Origin: Sarocladium kiliense
Taxonomy: Eukaryota; Ascomycota; Sordariomycetes; Hypocreales; Sarocladiaceae
DNA length: 64,000 nucleotides
Assembly (NCBI GenBank): GCA_030734395.1
Contig: JAUZTG010000015.1
Span: 1 to 64,000 of the forward strand
Direction of reading: 5' to 3'
The notes beneath the pieces were generated by a model. It did not search any database. It was not told the DNA's origin and worked only from the letters and a program-made list of their open reading frames with translations. The position numbers were made by a program, and so were the translations under genes. Shown here one piece after another: positions 1-11,565 of this stretch (the stretch's first letter is position 1; the number at the start of each line of letters is the position of its first letter).

Positions 1-132
1 CCCTAACCCTAACCCTAACCCTAACCCTAACCCTAACCCTAACCCTAACCCTAACCCTAACCCTAACCCTAACCCTAACCCTAACCCTAACCCTAACCCT
101 AACCCTAACCCTAACCCTAACCCTAACCCTAA
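1..132. repeat. Telomere, 22 x CCCTAA
   Basis: Twenty-two uninterrupted copies of CCCTAA, the C-rich strand expected at the left end of a chromosome with TTAGGG telomeres. There are no degenerate units and no subtelomeric satellite: the array abuts coding sequence directly at base 133. Such an abrupt junction inside a gene is what de novo telomere addition to a broken end produces. Confidence 0.99.
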
Positions 133-1225
133 GAAACATTTGACGGCCTGTGCCTCGAGTATCCTCGACCACATGCCACTGACTGTCTGGTGAGATGTCG
201 ACAGGATCCACATACTCTGGATGAGCAGTCAGTCGACGGATCTTTCCTGTAACCAGGTGGATAGCAAAAACATCGATGTTGCACGACTCCCTCGGGGGTC
301 CAATGTATGTGATTTCCAGTCCATCCCCACTGAAGCCTCGACCTTCGCCGATTCCGATAATATTGTTATTGATGTAAAGTTTATTGCCCTTGATGATATG
401 TTGTGGATTGCCCTCTGGGTCGACGAGGAGATTGACATGCGTAAGGTCATATCGTGGTACTAACGGCAAACCACTTGTTGGCGACGGATCAAACTCTAAA
501 CGACCAATGAAGACATGTTGGTTGAGTGATCCAGTGGCGAAGGAGAGCGAGCTCCATGCAAGGTGCACATCGTCTGGATTGAGGCGCAGTTCTCGGATTG
601 CTCCGCCAGCACCAGAGCCATCAGGCTGGACATTCCAGCGAACGGGGTGAGTTCGGGTTTCCTCTGGGTTGCATTCTGGATCGGTGAGCTTATACTCCCC
701 ACAGCTGACGATGTCTGTGCCAGCAAGGACTCGTTTGCCATCTCGGAAAGCCTGAGGGTAGTCGAAGTACTCCCCACGGCCGATGGAGTGCTCTTCTAGC
801 ATTCCGCAGGTGATGCACTTCCATGCGTCGCCGTTTTCGAATGTGGTACCATCAGCCTTGATGATAACCAGCTGTTCGCCGGTATAGATACTTGCAGGAT
901 CTGGCGCAGCTGGGGCGCCGGCGAAAAGCATCGCCGTCACGACGTGAGCCCCATCAGGCATAAAGCTGACTCCCATCAGCTTAGGAGTTATGGACACGCA
1001 GCCAGTCCGCCTTGGATTGATATCAACGCTGCAAGCGCCTTCATCGTCACTTGGGGCGGTAGGAGGGAAGGGAAGATCGGTCAGCTGAATTGGCTCAGGC
1101 TGGGGAGGAGCTGGCATAGAGCCGGCACTCGAGCTTAACTCAGCCCTAGACTGTAGGAACGCAGCTTGAGAAACGGCACATAGCCAACAAAACGCCCCGT
1201 AGGACAAGATTAGGAATTGGCGCAT
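131..1225 (-). pseudogene. Saponin-hydrolase-like gene, 3' end lost to the telomere
   Basis: An intronless reading frame starts at ATG 1225 and runs leftwards for 364 sense codons. Residues 1-21 form a signal peptide, so the product should be secreted. The rest resembles fungal saponin hydrolase (the soyasapogenol-releasing enzyme described from Neocosmospora), a beta-propeller/TolB-like glycosidase that cuts the sugar chain from triterpene saponins. Recognisable segments include PDPASIYTGEQL near 108, AWKCITCG near 134 and VVEDTRGTGRQMF near 352-364. This family assignment is from memory. Base 133 is the last gene-specific base. The frame then enters the telomere, whose complement reads AGG GTT (Arg-Val) without a stop to the window edge. 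By recollection the family is about 600 aa, so roughly 40% is missing. Activity is unlikely. Confidence 0.78.
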
Positions 1226-2626
1226 CTTGTAGATCGTTGCCTGGATATAGAGTTGACAGAGTGGAATGTGCTACATGGTGTGTGGGGTAGTGTATAGCTG
1301 GAGTCGTGTCGTTATATAGTGAACTGTTCGTAGAGTCTTGAGATCATAACATGATCATGATTGAACAAGGAACTAGCTTGTTGGGAGGACGCGCCTGTAG
1401 CCGAGAACGAACCATCGGCGCGAGGTGCATATAAAGTCGCCGCGGGATCCTGATGCTGAAGGTCACCGCCTGCTGCCAATAGTGCCTAGACTTGGGCGTT
1501 CAGCTGAATCAAGGTATGTCGTAACCCCGCGTTACCCCAGACTGCCCCTGCAGATATGATATGAACTCGGTTGACTTCCAAACCGCCATGGGATGGTTGA
1601 TGCACCCTCTACCTGTAGTCTGTTGTTGACCTAAGTTCGACAATTAAGTCTGACGGTAGACCGACTTTCGGGTTCTAGGGCAATCCATAAAATCCCACAG
1701 CAGCTGCTTTAACGGGGAACGGGCCTCAGTCTGCAGGGACCTTGAATCAAGGTTGACAACGAGGGATACCACCTATAACCCACACCCAGGTTCCAGTCTG
1801 GGTCGCGATAGTTCCCACGTTACTGTCGCCCGGGGCCTGACATCGGCCTAAAAATTCATCGTAAGGGATATGGCGCAATAGCTGCCAGGGTTCATTGGAA
1901 CCAAGCCACCGGACCATGTACCATTGCGCGAAGGACGCACTTGGTTGCTCGTGACTTGTCGGGTGTCCAGGGGAATCGTGTATGCAGGGCCCCGTAGCGT
2001 AATCATTTAGTCTGTCAGGTAGTCTACACTAATCTCGATCCGCGTACTGCCAATGATCCGATTGGTTGGTTTGATCCAGCTAGAAGGCATCTTGTGGATG
2101 CGTTGTCGTATAGGGCTGGTAAGGTGAGTTTAGTGTGACTTCTTAGTCCGAAGTCATTACCATGCTTCCCCATCACGGTGCCAGGGGTATGATATTCCCC
2201 GTGGAGATATAGAACGTCCTCAGATCAGGTCGTTGGGATTTGCAAGCCCCGCGGCCCATCCCACACCACTATTCCCCCCTCGCCTCTTTGTGGGATGCCT
2301 ATATCCCCAAATGTGCAACACGCGCATCATGTTCTTAGATGCTATTGCAGCGCGAGTGATGCTCCATAGATCTTCTGTCGCCAAGTATCTATTGGCAACC
2401 TAATGCGACAGGCTGGATTTCTCCGAAACCTCTGTGTACGGTTGTCCCTGTTGGCACGTCATTCTTCCTCTCGAAGGTTTTCTAGTCGTTAGGTAGCATT
2501 GATCTCACATAAAACACGGCCCTTTTTGTCTTGCTTGGTTGGAGACTTCGTTACATCTATCAACCACACGCCGTTTACCACCCGCTGAACTTGTTGGGAT
2601 CAGTTTATTGATACTACAGTGTCACG
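1226..2626. other. Intergenic, divergent promoter region
   Basis: This 1.4-kb spacer lies between the leftward saponin-hydrolase relic and the rightward beta-galactosidase. No frame of note is open. It should hold both promoters. A pyrimidine-rich stretch just before ATG 2627 is typical of fungal 5' leaders. No repeat or RNA gene is visible. Confidence 0.6.
1311..1318 (-). promoter_or_regulatory. TATA-like box of the truncated saponin hydrolase gene
   Basis: On the minus strand this reads TATATAAC, about 90 nt upstream of ATG 1225, a usual distance for fungal genes. If active, it drives transcription towards and into the TTAGGG repeats. Confidence 0.45.
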
Positions 2627-5600
2627 ATGGCAGACTTTTTCCCCTCTTCTAATCCTGATTGGAATAACTTCGATATCATCCATCGCAACACATTACCCCC
2701 AAGAACGTATTTTACCCTACACCAGAACGAAAGCGATGCCCTCTCCAGTGCACTACCCAGTTGCGTAAACTTGAGCGGCAAATGGAAGTTCAAGCACGCC
2801 GACAATCCATTCGAAGCACCTCAGGGGTTTGAATTGCCGGGCTTTGATGTTTCGGACTGGTCCGACATCCAGGTCCCAGGTCACTGGCAGCTGCAAGGTT
2901 GGAGAAAGCCGCACTACTCGAACGTCAACTTCATCTTCCCGGTCGATCCCCCAAATATTTCTCTCAATCAAAACCAGACTGGAAGCTACATCACCAAGTT
3001 CACTGTGCCAGAAAGATTCAGCACCCATAGTCACCAGCTTCGACTACGTTTTGAGGGGGTTGATTCGGCTTTCCATGTTTTTTTGAATGGACAACAAATT
3101 GGCTACTCAGAAGGGGCGCGCAACCCGTCTGAATTCGACATTAGCGACTTCGTCATTGAACAGGAAAACGTTCTGGCCGTACGGGTCTATCAGTTCTGCA
3201 ACGGCAGCTACCTCGAAGACCAAGATCAATGGCGGATGAGTGGCATCTTCCGTGATGTGCTGCTAGTCGCCTTTCCAAAGAACCAACACGTCAGGGACTT
3301 CCACATCCAGACCGAGCTTGACGACGACTACAAGGACGCACGACTGTCTGTTAAGGTAAAAGCTCACGGCGAAGGACTGATTCAACTGAAACTATTCGAT
3401 GGCTCCCGCGTCGCCGCGTCGGCTGAACAAGAGTCTACTGCGCCTTCCAAGGCTTGCGTGACTCGGTTCAATTTGCCGATTTCGCGCCCTCGACTATGGT
3501 CTGCTGATAGTCCCTACCTGTATAAGCTAGTTATAACCTTTGGCGGCCGCTGCATAATGCACGAGGTTGGCTTTCGCAGAATTGAGATCAAGAATGGCAT
3601 ATTTCTAGTCAACGGTCAACGAATCGTGTTTCGCGGCGTCAATCGGCACGAGCACCGTAAGACTCTCCTGCACCTTTCTCAGTCCTAACCGTCGCTCTCT
3701 TGCTAACATCTGGTAGATCCTCAGTTTGGTAGGGCTGTGCCACTTGAATTCTTGCGGCACGATCTGCTTCTCATGAAACAACACAACATTAATGCAATTC
3801 GGACGAGTCATCAGCCAAGCGACCCACGACTTTACTCTCTTGCAAATCAGTTGGGTCTGTGGGTCATGGACGAAGCAGACGTTGAGTGCCACGGTTTTGC
3901 TACGATCGATCGCGTTGCACTTTCGGATGAGGGAAAGAAGAAGTCGTTCGAGGAGAGGATTGAGCTCATCTACGGCAAGGCCGCTCGATGGACAACCGAC
4001 AACCCGGTTTGGGAAAAGCATTATGTCGACCGCGCCGAGCACCTTGTTGCTCGGGACAAGAACCATCCATCAGTGATCATGTGGTCACTAGGAAACGAGG
4101 CGTTTTATGGCTGCAACTTCAAGGCCATGTATCAAGCTATCAAGCAAATGGACGACCGCCCAATTCACTACGAAGGCGACCGCGAGGCTGAAAGTGCCGA
4201 TATCGTTTCGCGCATGTATATGGAGGTGGAGACACTTGCTGCCAGCGCTGACGAGCCTTACACCAAGCCTTTTGTATTGTGTGAATATCTTCATGCCATG
4301 GGGAACGGGCCAGGCAATATCCAAGAGTACATCGAGCAGTTCTACAAGCACCCCAGACTACAGGGTGGTTGGGTCTGGGAATGGGCAAATCATGGCCTGC
4401 AGGCAAAGACGACCACCGGAGAAGACTATTACGCCTATGGGGGAGATTTCGGCGAGAAATTGCATGATAGGAACTTCGTAATGGACGGTTTGGTGTTCTC
4501 GGACCACGCGCCAACCCCAGGTTTGATCGAATACAAAAAAGCTATTGAACCTGTTCAAGTGGAATTTTCCGCGGGCGAGGGTAAGATAACAGTCATCAAC
4601 CGATACGATTCGATTTCTCTGGATCATCTGGATTGCGAGGCCCAATTGATCAGTGACGGCTGCAAACGCTCTCTGGGGTCTGTACCGCTGCCACATCTAC
4701 TTCCTCACACCAAAGCGCATCTGAGTATCCCTGGCTTTGACATATCGCAGACCACGAATTACGACTTGTTGAATCTTAGCTTCAGGCTCAAAGAAGCGAC
4801 TCTCTGGGCTCCGAGCGGCTACCTTGTCGCATCTTCTCAAATTGAGCTACCCCGGGATGGTGGAGATACACCGGCTATATCCGAATCATCGCCACCACAG
4901 CTGACACAGACTAATACTGTGTTGAAGTTGTCGACTGCTTCCTCAACTTGGCAGTTGTCGCTCATCCATGGTCGTCTGGTGTCTTGGACCAAGAGCGGCA
5001 AGGAGCTGATACACTCAGGTCAGGGGCCGGTGATAGACTTCTTCCGAGCACAAACCGACAATGATAGGCGAAAGAATGGCTCGAACTGGGCGGGGACTCT
5101 TTTGGCTCTGGCTGAGCCGCATACGCAGGGTGTGTCGTGGTCCATTCTACCGTCGTCAGTCCAGGTCACCGTCAAAAGCCGGATTGCGCCTCCGGCCTTA
5201 TCGTGGTCTATCGATTGCATAACCGAGTACGATTTCCGAGGGAACGGAACATTCGCGATAAACGTTTCAGGCTCACCGCAGGGGATAAATCTTCCCGAAA
5301 TTCTGCCTCGCCTTGGGCTCACCATGAGTCTAGACAAAGCGCTGAACACGGTAAGCTGGTACGGGCGGGGACCCGGCGAGAGTTACAAAGACAAAAAGTT
5401 GTCCCAACAAATCGGAAATTGGTCGGCCAATATCCTGGACCTGTTCACCAATTATGAGTTTCCCCAAGAAGGAGGCAATCGGACAGACGTGCGCTGGGTC
5501 CAACTGAACACAGCTGCCGAGTCTGAGTCTATCCGGGCTGACTTTGGACACCAGCAAGGATTCAGTTTCACAGCGAGCCATTACACATGGCAGGATTTGG

Positions 5601-5761
5601 AAACAGCGAAGCATCCGTATGAACTGAAAGAGAGAGACTGCGTTGTCCTCCGGCTGGACGCGGATCATCACGGCTTGGGGAGTGGTAGCTGTGGACCTAA
5701 GACAAGACCAGAGTACGCGTTAGTACCCAAGCCGTTCCAATTCACGGTTGAGCTTGCGTAG
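2627..5761 (+). CDS. GH2 beta-galactosidase (LacZ-like), intracellular
   Basis: Join 2627..3656 and 3717..5761, 1024 aa, almost the length of E. coli LacZ. The 60-nt intron (GTAAGA...GCTAAC...TAG) is fixed by the family motif: removing it restores RGVNRHEHHPQFGRA. The order is the LacZ five-domain plan: jelly-roll sugar-binding domain (about 40-215, with GSYLEDQDQWRMSGIFRD), Ig-like domain, TIM barrel (about 330-630), linking beta-sandwich, and C-terminal small-chain domain (WYGRGPGESYKDKK). The acid/base is Glu471 in WSLGNEA and the nucleophile Glu533 in CEYLHAMGN. No signal peptide is visible, so it should cleave imported lactose or other beta-galactosides in the cytosol. The MFS permease follows in the same direction. 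In Aspergillus nidulans a GH2 beta-galactosidase (bgaD) and a lactose permease (lacpA) are clustered, which supports this pairing. Confidence 0.93.
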
Positions 5762-6657
5762 TCCTAGAGTCAATGTAATGTCTTTAGCTACAACATGTCC
5801 TAGATCAACAGACACATATTGCGCGAATACATCCTCAAGTACAGGTCATTCCTGGCGTGACAAGTCATTTCCCTTTCGTTGTACCACTGAAAAGACACTA
5901 CGTCGCATTAAGGGTCTTCTTAGCATCACCACACTTCGATATTGAGTTGAACGCAATTATAGACTCGAAACCCATGGAATATGGCTGGCATATTACTACA
6001 AAGACGGCGAATTATTAATGCAAAGTCAGAGCATTATCAAAGCGACTTTCGGTATAACTTAGCCCGATATCCCGTGGAGAATTGAAGCACCCAGGCGTTA
6101 CGAGAAACGTTCCTGGTGGAGTATGGCGGAGGATTTCTCCGCGGTTTGTCTCGGGGAATGCTTCGAAAAGATATTTCCGTGGAGCTAAGTCACCAAGCCC
6201 GCTTCTCATGGTGGAATAGTGATGACCGCTTCCATGGTAGTCTATTCGGATTTGCCGCTAGTATGGCTACAGTCGCAATAATGCTCCATCCCGGTTGAGA
6301 GTAACCGGCATCCCAGCAGATGCAGGCGCGTGACTCTCGAGACCAGTAGTTCTAGATCGGGGCAACATCCCTAGCAGATCATACGATACCTCTGCTCAGG
6401 TCGGGCCGGATTGTTGTAGAGACACTGGACGATCGAGACAATCCCCACGGGGTATGAGTTTAGTGGGAGTGTGCATGGGCACTCGACTGTGTGGAGGTGC
6501 AGTGGGGTGGTTGTTCGAGCTGTTTCCCATGGTCAGTCCAGTCAGGGTGGCCCATCCAAACGATCTACTTATATCAGGGCCATGTACCGCCTCTTGCGAA
6601 TCTCCATCTCTGCCACTCACCAGTATATCTCGTTTTATGCATATGCCATCACTCACC
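5762..6657. other. Intergenic between beta-galactosidase and permease
   Basis: About 0.9 kb with no supported gene. It holds the galactosidase 3' UTR and the permease promoter. A pyrimidine-rich leader lies just before ATG 6658. Confidence 0.55.
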
Positions 6658-8457
6658 ATGGCTTCGAATCAACCTTCGTCGGCGGGTGACGTTGTCCGTG
6701 ACGAGAAAAATCCGGACACTGTTCACATGGAGGTCAATGCAGCCTCTGCTGCACTCGAGGCGGTTACCAAAACCATCAAACCTAGTATTTGGTCTCCTGG
6801 CATGATCAAGTTGTGGACCATCGTATGGCTTCCGAACACCCCGGCATTATCCTGAGATATGAGTTCTAATAGGCATATAGTGTGCTTTCGGCTATCTGGT
6901 TTCTACCATCAATGGCTTCGACGGATCCCTCATGGGGAGCATCAACGCCATGGAACAGTATCACAAGTCTTTTGGACTTACCGGCTCCGGCCCAAGCACC
7001 GGTATTGTTTTCATTGTATATAATCTGGCTCAGCTCGTCGCCTTCCCGCTATGTGGATTGCTCGGTGACGGGTTGGGTCGGCGGAAGACTATTGCTATCG
7101 GCTGTTTCTTCATTATAATCGGAACCGCTATCCAAACACCCGCGACTAGCATGGGAATGTTCATTGGCGGACGGGCTGTTCTGGGCTTTGGAGCGGCTGT
7201 GGCTCAAGCCGCCGGGCCAGTCTACATCGTCGAGATCGCGCATCCCTCGTTTCGTGGATTGATGGGTGGCATGTATAACAACTTTTGGTGGGTTGGCAAC
7301 AGTATGTCCTCTGACCCTTTACATTCACGGCGTTGAAAACAAAAGTACTGACCGGCGGCTTAAACCAGTCCTCGCGAGTTGGGTCACATATGGCTGCAAT
7401 AAGAACATCGACAACAGCTGGGCCTGGCGAACTCCAACCGTGGTTCAGTGCTTTATGCCTGCGATCGTTATGGTTGCTGTGTTCTTCTTCCCTGAATCGC
7501 CGAGATGGCTTATGGCAAAAGATCGCCGGGAGGAGGCAGAACATTTCTTTGCGAAATACCATGCGGACGGCGATGCTACTTCCCCACTCGTCAAGCTGCA
7601 GCTCGATGAGATCGTGGAACAGATGAACATGTACCGGGATGAGAACCCTTGGTGGGACTTTCGAGAGCTCTTCAACTCCCGTCCCAGCCGTTACAGGACC
7701 CTCATGGTGGTATGCATGGCTTTCTTCGGCCAATGGAGTGGAAATAACGTCGTACGTACAAACCATACTTGGCATCTCACTGGATCTAAAATCGGGCCTG
7801 CTAACCAGAATCTAGGTGTCGTACTTTATGCCGCTCATGCTGAAGGAGGCAGGCATTACGAACTCGTCGACGCAGCTCCTCTTGAACGCAATCAATCCTA
7901 TCTTCAGCATGATCGCGGCAATTTGCGGAGCGACACTCTTGGACAAACTTGGCCGACGAGTGATGCTGCTCGGAGGTCTACTGGGAGCCCTTGCTTCCTA
8001 CGTTATGCTAACTGCTTTCACGGCTGAGTCGTACAAGAACTCCAATTTAGTCTACGGAGTGGTTGTATCGATTTACTTATTCGGCCTATTCTTTGCCGGA
8101 GGCTGGACGCCGCTACAAGTCTTGTACCCCGCCGAATGTCTCGAAAACCGCACCCGTGCGAAGGGCTCTGGGATGAAATTCTTGTTCCTGAATATCGCGA
8201 ACATGACGAATACCTTCGGTGTTGCGGTCGGGATTGGTGTGATTGGATGGAAACTTTACCTCGTCTACATCGGTTGGCTTTGTATCGAGATCGTGGTGGT
8301 CTACTTCTTCTTCGTCGAGACGGCCGGGAAAACTCTCGAGGAGCTCACAGAAGTGTTCAACGCTAAGAACCCGGTCAAGAAGAGTCTGGAGAAAACCGTC
8401 ATAAGGATCGAGGACACGGGCGAATTTACGCCTGTTGCCAACGGCGATCGACCCTGA
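6658..8457 (+). CDS. MFS sugar transporter (lactose/hexose permease type)
   Basis: Join 6658..6822, 6881..7301, 7369..7751 and 7816..8457, 536 aa. Three introns of 58, 67 and 64 nt have GTATGG, GTATGT and GTACGT donors, and their phases reconnect NGFDGSLMGSINAM, GNILASWVTYG and GNNVVSYFMPLM. Family signatures are GDGLGRRKT after TM2 (about 114), PESPRWLM after TM6 (about 235), and at the C-terminus PAECLENRTRAKG and VETAGKTLEEL, a variant of the PETKGKTLEE signature. Twelve membrane helices are expected, in the plasma membrane. The upstream GH2 beta-galactosidase makes lactose or another galactoside the likeliest cargo. That is inference, since substrate cannot be read from the motifs. An in-frame ATG five codons upstream could also serve as start. 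Confidence 0.92.
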
Positions 8458-9671
8458 GGTGGACATGGACGTGAACGGTATGGCTACTACAGCCTTTTCC
8501 GTACAGATATAGGTGTATAGTGGCGAAATGAGGGCTGGTGGACTAGGATGGACTGATCCAATATATTCATCGTCTTAGTAATTCGACTTTTCTGCCAAGT
8601 GCTTCCGGGTGGTCTGAACGGGATGTGCGGTGGATTGTGATCGCTGACATGAAACCCCCGAAACTCAGCGATCAGGTGCTTCAAAGCGGTTGAAGACCCA
8701 GAGTCCGTCCAGGATTGGGTAGTAAGTCTGGGTCTGTTTATGCACATCCCAAAACCTGAAGAAGATTACTCAGTAATATAACAGAGTGAACTGGACCTTC
8801 GTCTGGATTCTCGGGCTAGACCCAGAGTTTCTCATCACATGCGGCTGGTACCAAAACAGCCTCAATCCGCTAGCGTTCTAGCAGACAACGTATTATATGA
8901 AGCGTAGAGGTATTGAACACCTAGTCAGGAATGCATTTGTTCATCGGAATCAAGCCTATAGTTAGGCAACTATAATTATGCCTCTCAGGATGTTTTCAGT
9001 TCTGTAGGGAATCGCTTCCTTTCGAATACTACGAACAGGCACGTCGTCTAGATCTGGGCCGCCTCGAGAAATAGAGGTCCCTGGGGGGGGGGGGGTTGGC
9101 AATCAGATGTGTAGAGTACAGGATTGCTGTAGACGGCAAGTCGAACTATCCAGGGCAAAAGACCACAAACCAGCTGCTCAATGTAAGACCGTCGAGTCCG
9201 TTCTTCTTAGTTCCTGCACTGTACAGAACCGAACCGTGTGCTAAATGTCCGTGGAATGTTTGCAGGGTGTGGCCTTAGCAGAGTGGCAAAAGCCACCGCC
9301 ACGGAGTAATCTGATGTGGGTCGGCATGGATTGAGAGTCGCATTGCGAGATCCGAAATACGCGAGCTTACGGTTCAAGACAATGCTGGCGACCAAGGGAT
9401 GATCTGCGCATCGTACGGGAGAGACTTGCTCTTGTAGTGCTACATCGATCTCAAAACGGTGCACTCCCATCACTGACCGGTAAAGGGACAGTGTAAGCCT
9501 GGGATTGTCATTTGGGAGACAGGCAAAGGCTTAAAAGCATAAGATGACAGCTCGGAATCGGTTTGTGTATTGTCGAACGTCACTGGCTTGACAAAACGAT
9601 CCTTGATTAAATCGCTTGCCTTTCATACCCCAAACGCAGCATCGGCATCCTTGCCTTATGAACGTAGCGCC
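8458..9671. other. Intergenic with a 13-G run
   Basis: About 1.2 kb without a supported gene. It contains a homopolymer of 13 G at 9083-9095 and otherwise ordinary base composition. The last 200 nt should hold the promoter of the FAD oxidase relic. Confidence 0.5.
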
Positions 9672-11391
9672 ATGGACTTCAAAATGATTCGATTCGGACT
9701 TACTGGTCTCCTCGCCATACTCGGGTGCACTCGTGCTACGAACCATGCCCTACCTGGAGTTGAAGCCGCATGCAACGAACTCGCGACACTCTTCCCCTCC
9801 GATGTGCTCTTCCCCGACTCTGCGAAGTATAAGGAAGAGTCGACGAATTATTGGGACATCAGAGCTAGTCTGAAGCCAGCCTGCATTATTCTACCAACTG
9901 GAGCTAGCGGAGTTTCCCAAACTGTTTCTGTCCTCGTGTCCAACGCGGCACAGTTTGCTATACGTGGTGGTGGACACATGAACGTATGTAGCGTTGCCAT
10001 GCTCTCTTTTCGATATACTAAGTTGAGGCGCCGGGACAGTTCCCTGGTTCAAATAACATCGATGGCGGTGTACTTCTCGCGTTGAATAGACTATCGCAGA
10101 TTGAAGTCTGCCCGTCAGAGTCTATCGTGTCAGTCGGACCTGGAACTAGATGGGTTGATGTATACAATGCCCTTGAAACCTACGGACTGTACACAGTAGG
10201 CGGTCGCTTGAAGAGCATTGGCGTACCTGGCCTTACCTTGATCGGTGGTTTCCACTACTTTGCAAACAAATAAGGGTTTACTATGGATATCGTTATCAGC
10301 TACGATGTGGTACTTGGGAATGGAACCCAGGTTGTCGCAGACTCTCAAGCCAACTCAGACCTCTTTTGGGGGTTGAAGGGTGGCGCTAACAATTTCGGTG
10401 TTGTCACACGGTTCGTTATCAAGGCTTTCAAGATTCCCTTGATCAGTACAACGACACAGTCTTTCGACGAGGACTCCATCGAGAAATTCATCATCGCGGC
10501 GGCAGACCACACTATCTTCAACGACGGAGCGATTGGAGCTGGCGCTGTCATGACGGTTAGCTACAATACTACCGCGAGAGTGGCTAGCGCAAGCCTCTTG
10601 GGAGTGCAAGAGGGCACCGAGACACCACCATCATACTTCAGCAATTTCACGGCGATCCCGCCCATCTACTCTCAGCACGCAATACTTTCACCTGCAGCAT
10701 GGCATGCGAATCTTGATACGCCAAACCAAATGTTCAGGTGAGTCTAGAGGTCTGAGTAGGCTGATGAGTCCACCATGTAATGGCTAATGTTGCTTCTCTT
10801 TAGGGTTCAATTTGGCCACCAGACACTGCTTGCGACAGCCAAGGAAAGACTTGTCGACCTGTATAAAGCGTGGAGGGTTGCCGTGGAGGACCTTGAAGAT
10901 GTTTCGGGGTTTAACCCTACATTTGTTCTCAACTCTGTTCCCAGACGTGCCCAAACAGTAGCACTCGACAATGGTGTTGGGAATGTGTAGAGGCTACCAG
11001 GCAACCACCCTCTTCTAAGTGAGTCTAAGGGCCCTCTGTGCTACCTGTGCTTCAAGCTTTCAATATTTTATGCACATGAAGTAAAGTTGATATTAATCGC
11101 CTTGGCGTTAGTTTGGCAATAGCTACTAGCTGGTCAGATGCCGCCGATGATGCTAGGGTCACCAGCTGGGCAAGGAACTTTATCGAGTCACAGCAAGCTA
11201 TCAATCAGCAACAGGGAGTCGCGTTCAACTTTCTGTATATGGGAGATGCAGGCGAATGGCAAAGGCCGTTCGAGACATACCCACTATCCAGCAGGGCAAA
11301 GCTTTGGTCAACCCTCCTCCAGTATGACCCGGGTTTGGTGTTTCAGAAACTGAATCGCAGAGGCTTTAAGCTGAATCACTGGGATCCCTAA
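9672..11391 (+). pseudogene. FAD-linked oxidoreductase (BBE-like), two nonsense codons
   Basis: Exons 9672..9983, 10040..10737, 10804..11018 and 11087..11391 join in one frame of 510 codons including the stop. Introns of 56, 66 and 68 nt have good splice sites. The N-terminus is a signal peptide. An FAD_binding_4 domain carries RGGGH near residue 98-102, whose His is the covalent FAD attachment site, and NNIDGGVLLAL. The C-terminus holds the BBE substrate domain (SWSDAADD, FNFLYMGDAGEWQ). Two codons are stops. TAA at 10271 lies in FANK*GFTMD, where relatives usually have Tyr. TAG at 10988 lies in GNV*RLPG, where TGG is the natural precursor. Everything else remains open and well spliced, so inactivation looks recent. 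Relatives are secreted or secretory-pathway sugar or alcohol oxidases. The substrate is unknown. Confidence 0.85.
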
Positions 11392-11565
11392 AAAGAAAAT
11401 ACGTAGGCCTCAGCTTTGCGTTCTGCATTATTTCAGACTGTCCGCGAGGCTCTAGTTGTGGAAAAGAGACCTGTTCAAATATAGTAACATGTAGATCTTA
11501 GTCTTGTGAGGACTCCCCCCAAAGAAGTAACTTGGCTGGGGCCATTCTGTCATCCGTAGTGGTAT

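Noticed and set aside
221..799. Several open frames of 60-90 codons on the plus strand and short minus-strand frames
   Set aside because: They lie opposite or out of frame with the saponin-hydrolase coding sequence, which has family similarity over its whole length.
4107..4514. Frames of 124 codons on both strands
   Set aside because: Shadows of the beta-galactosidase TIM-barrel coding region.
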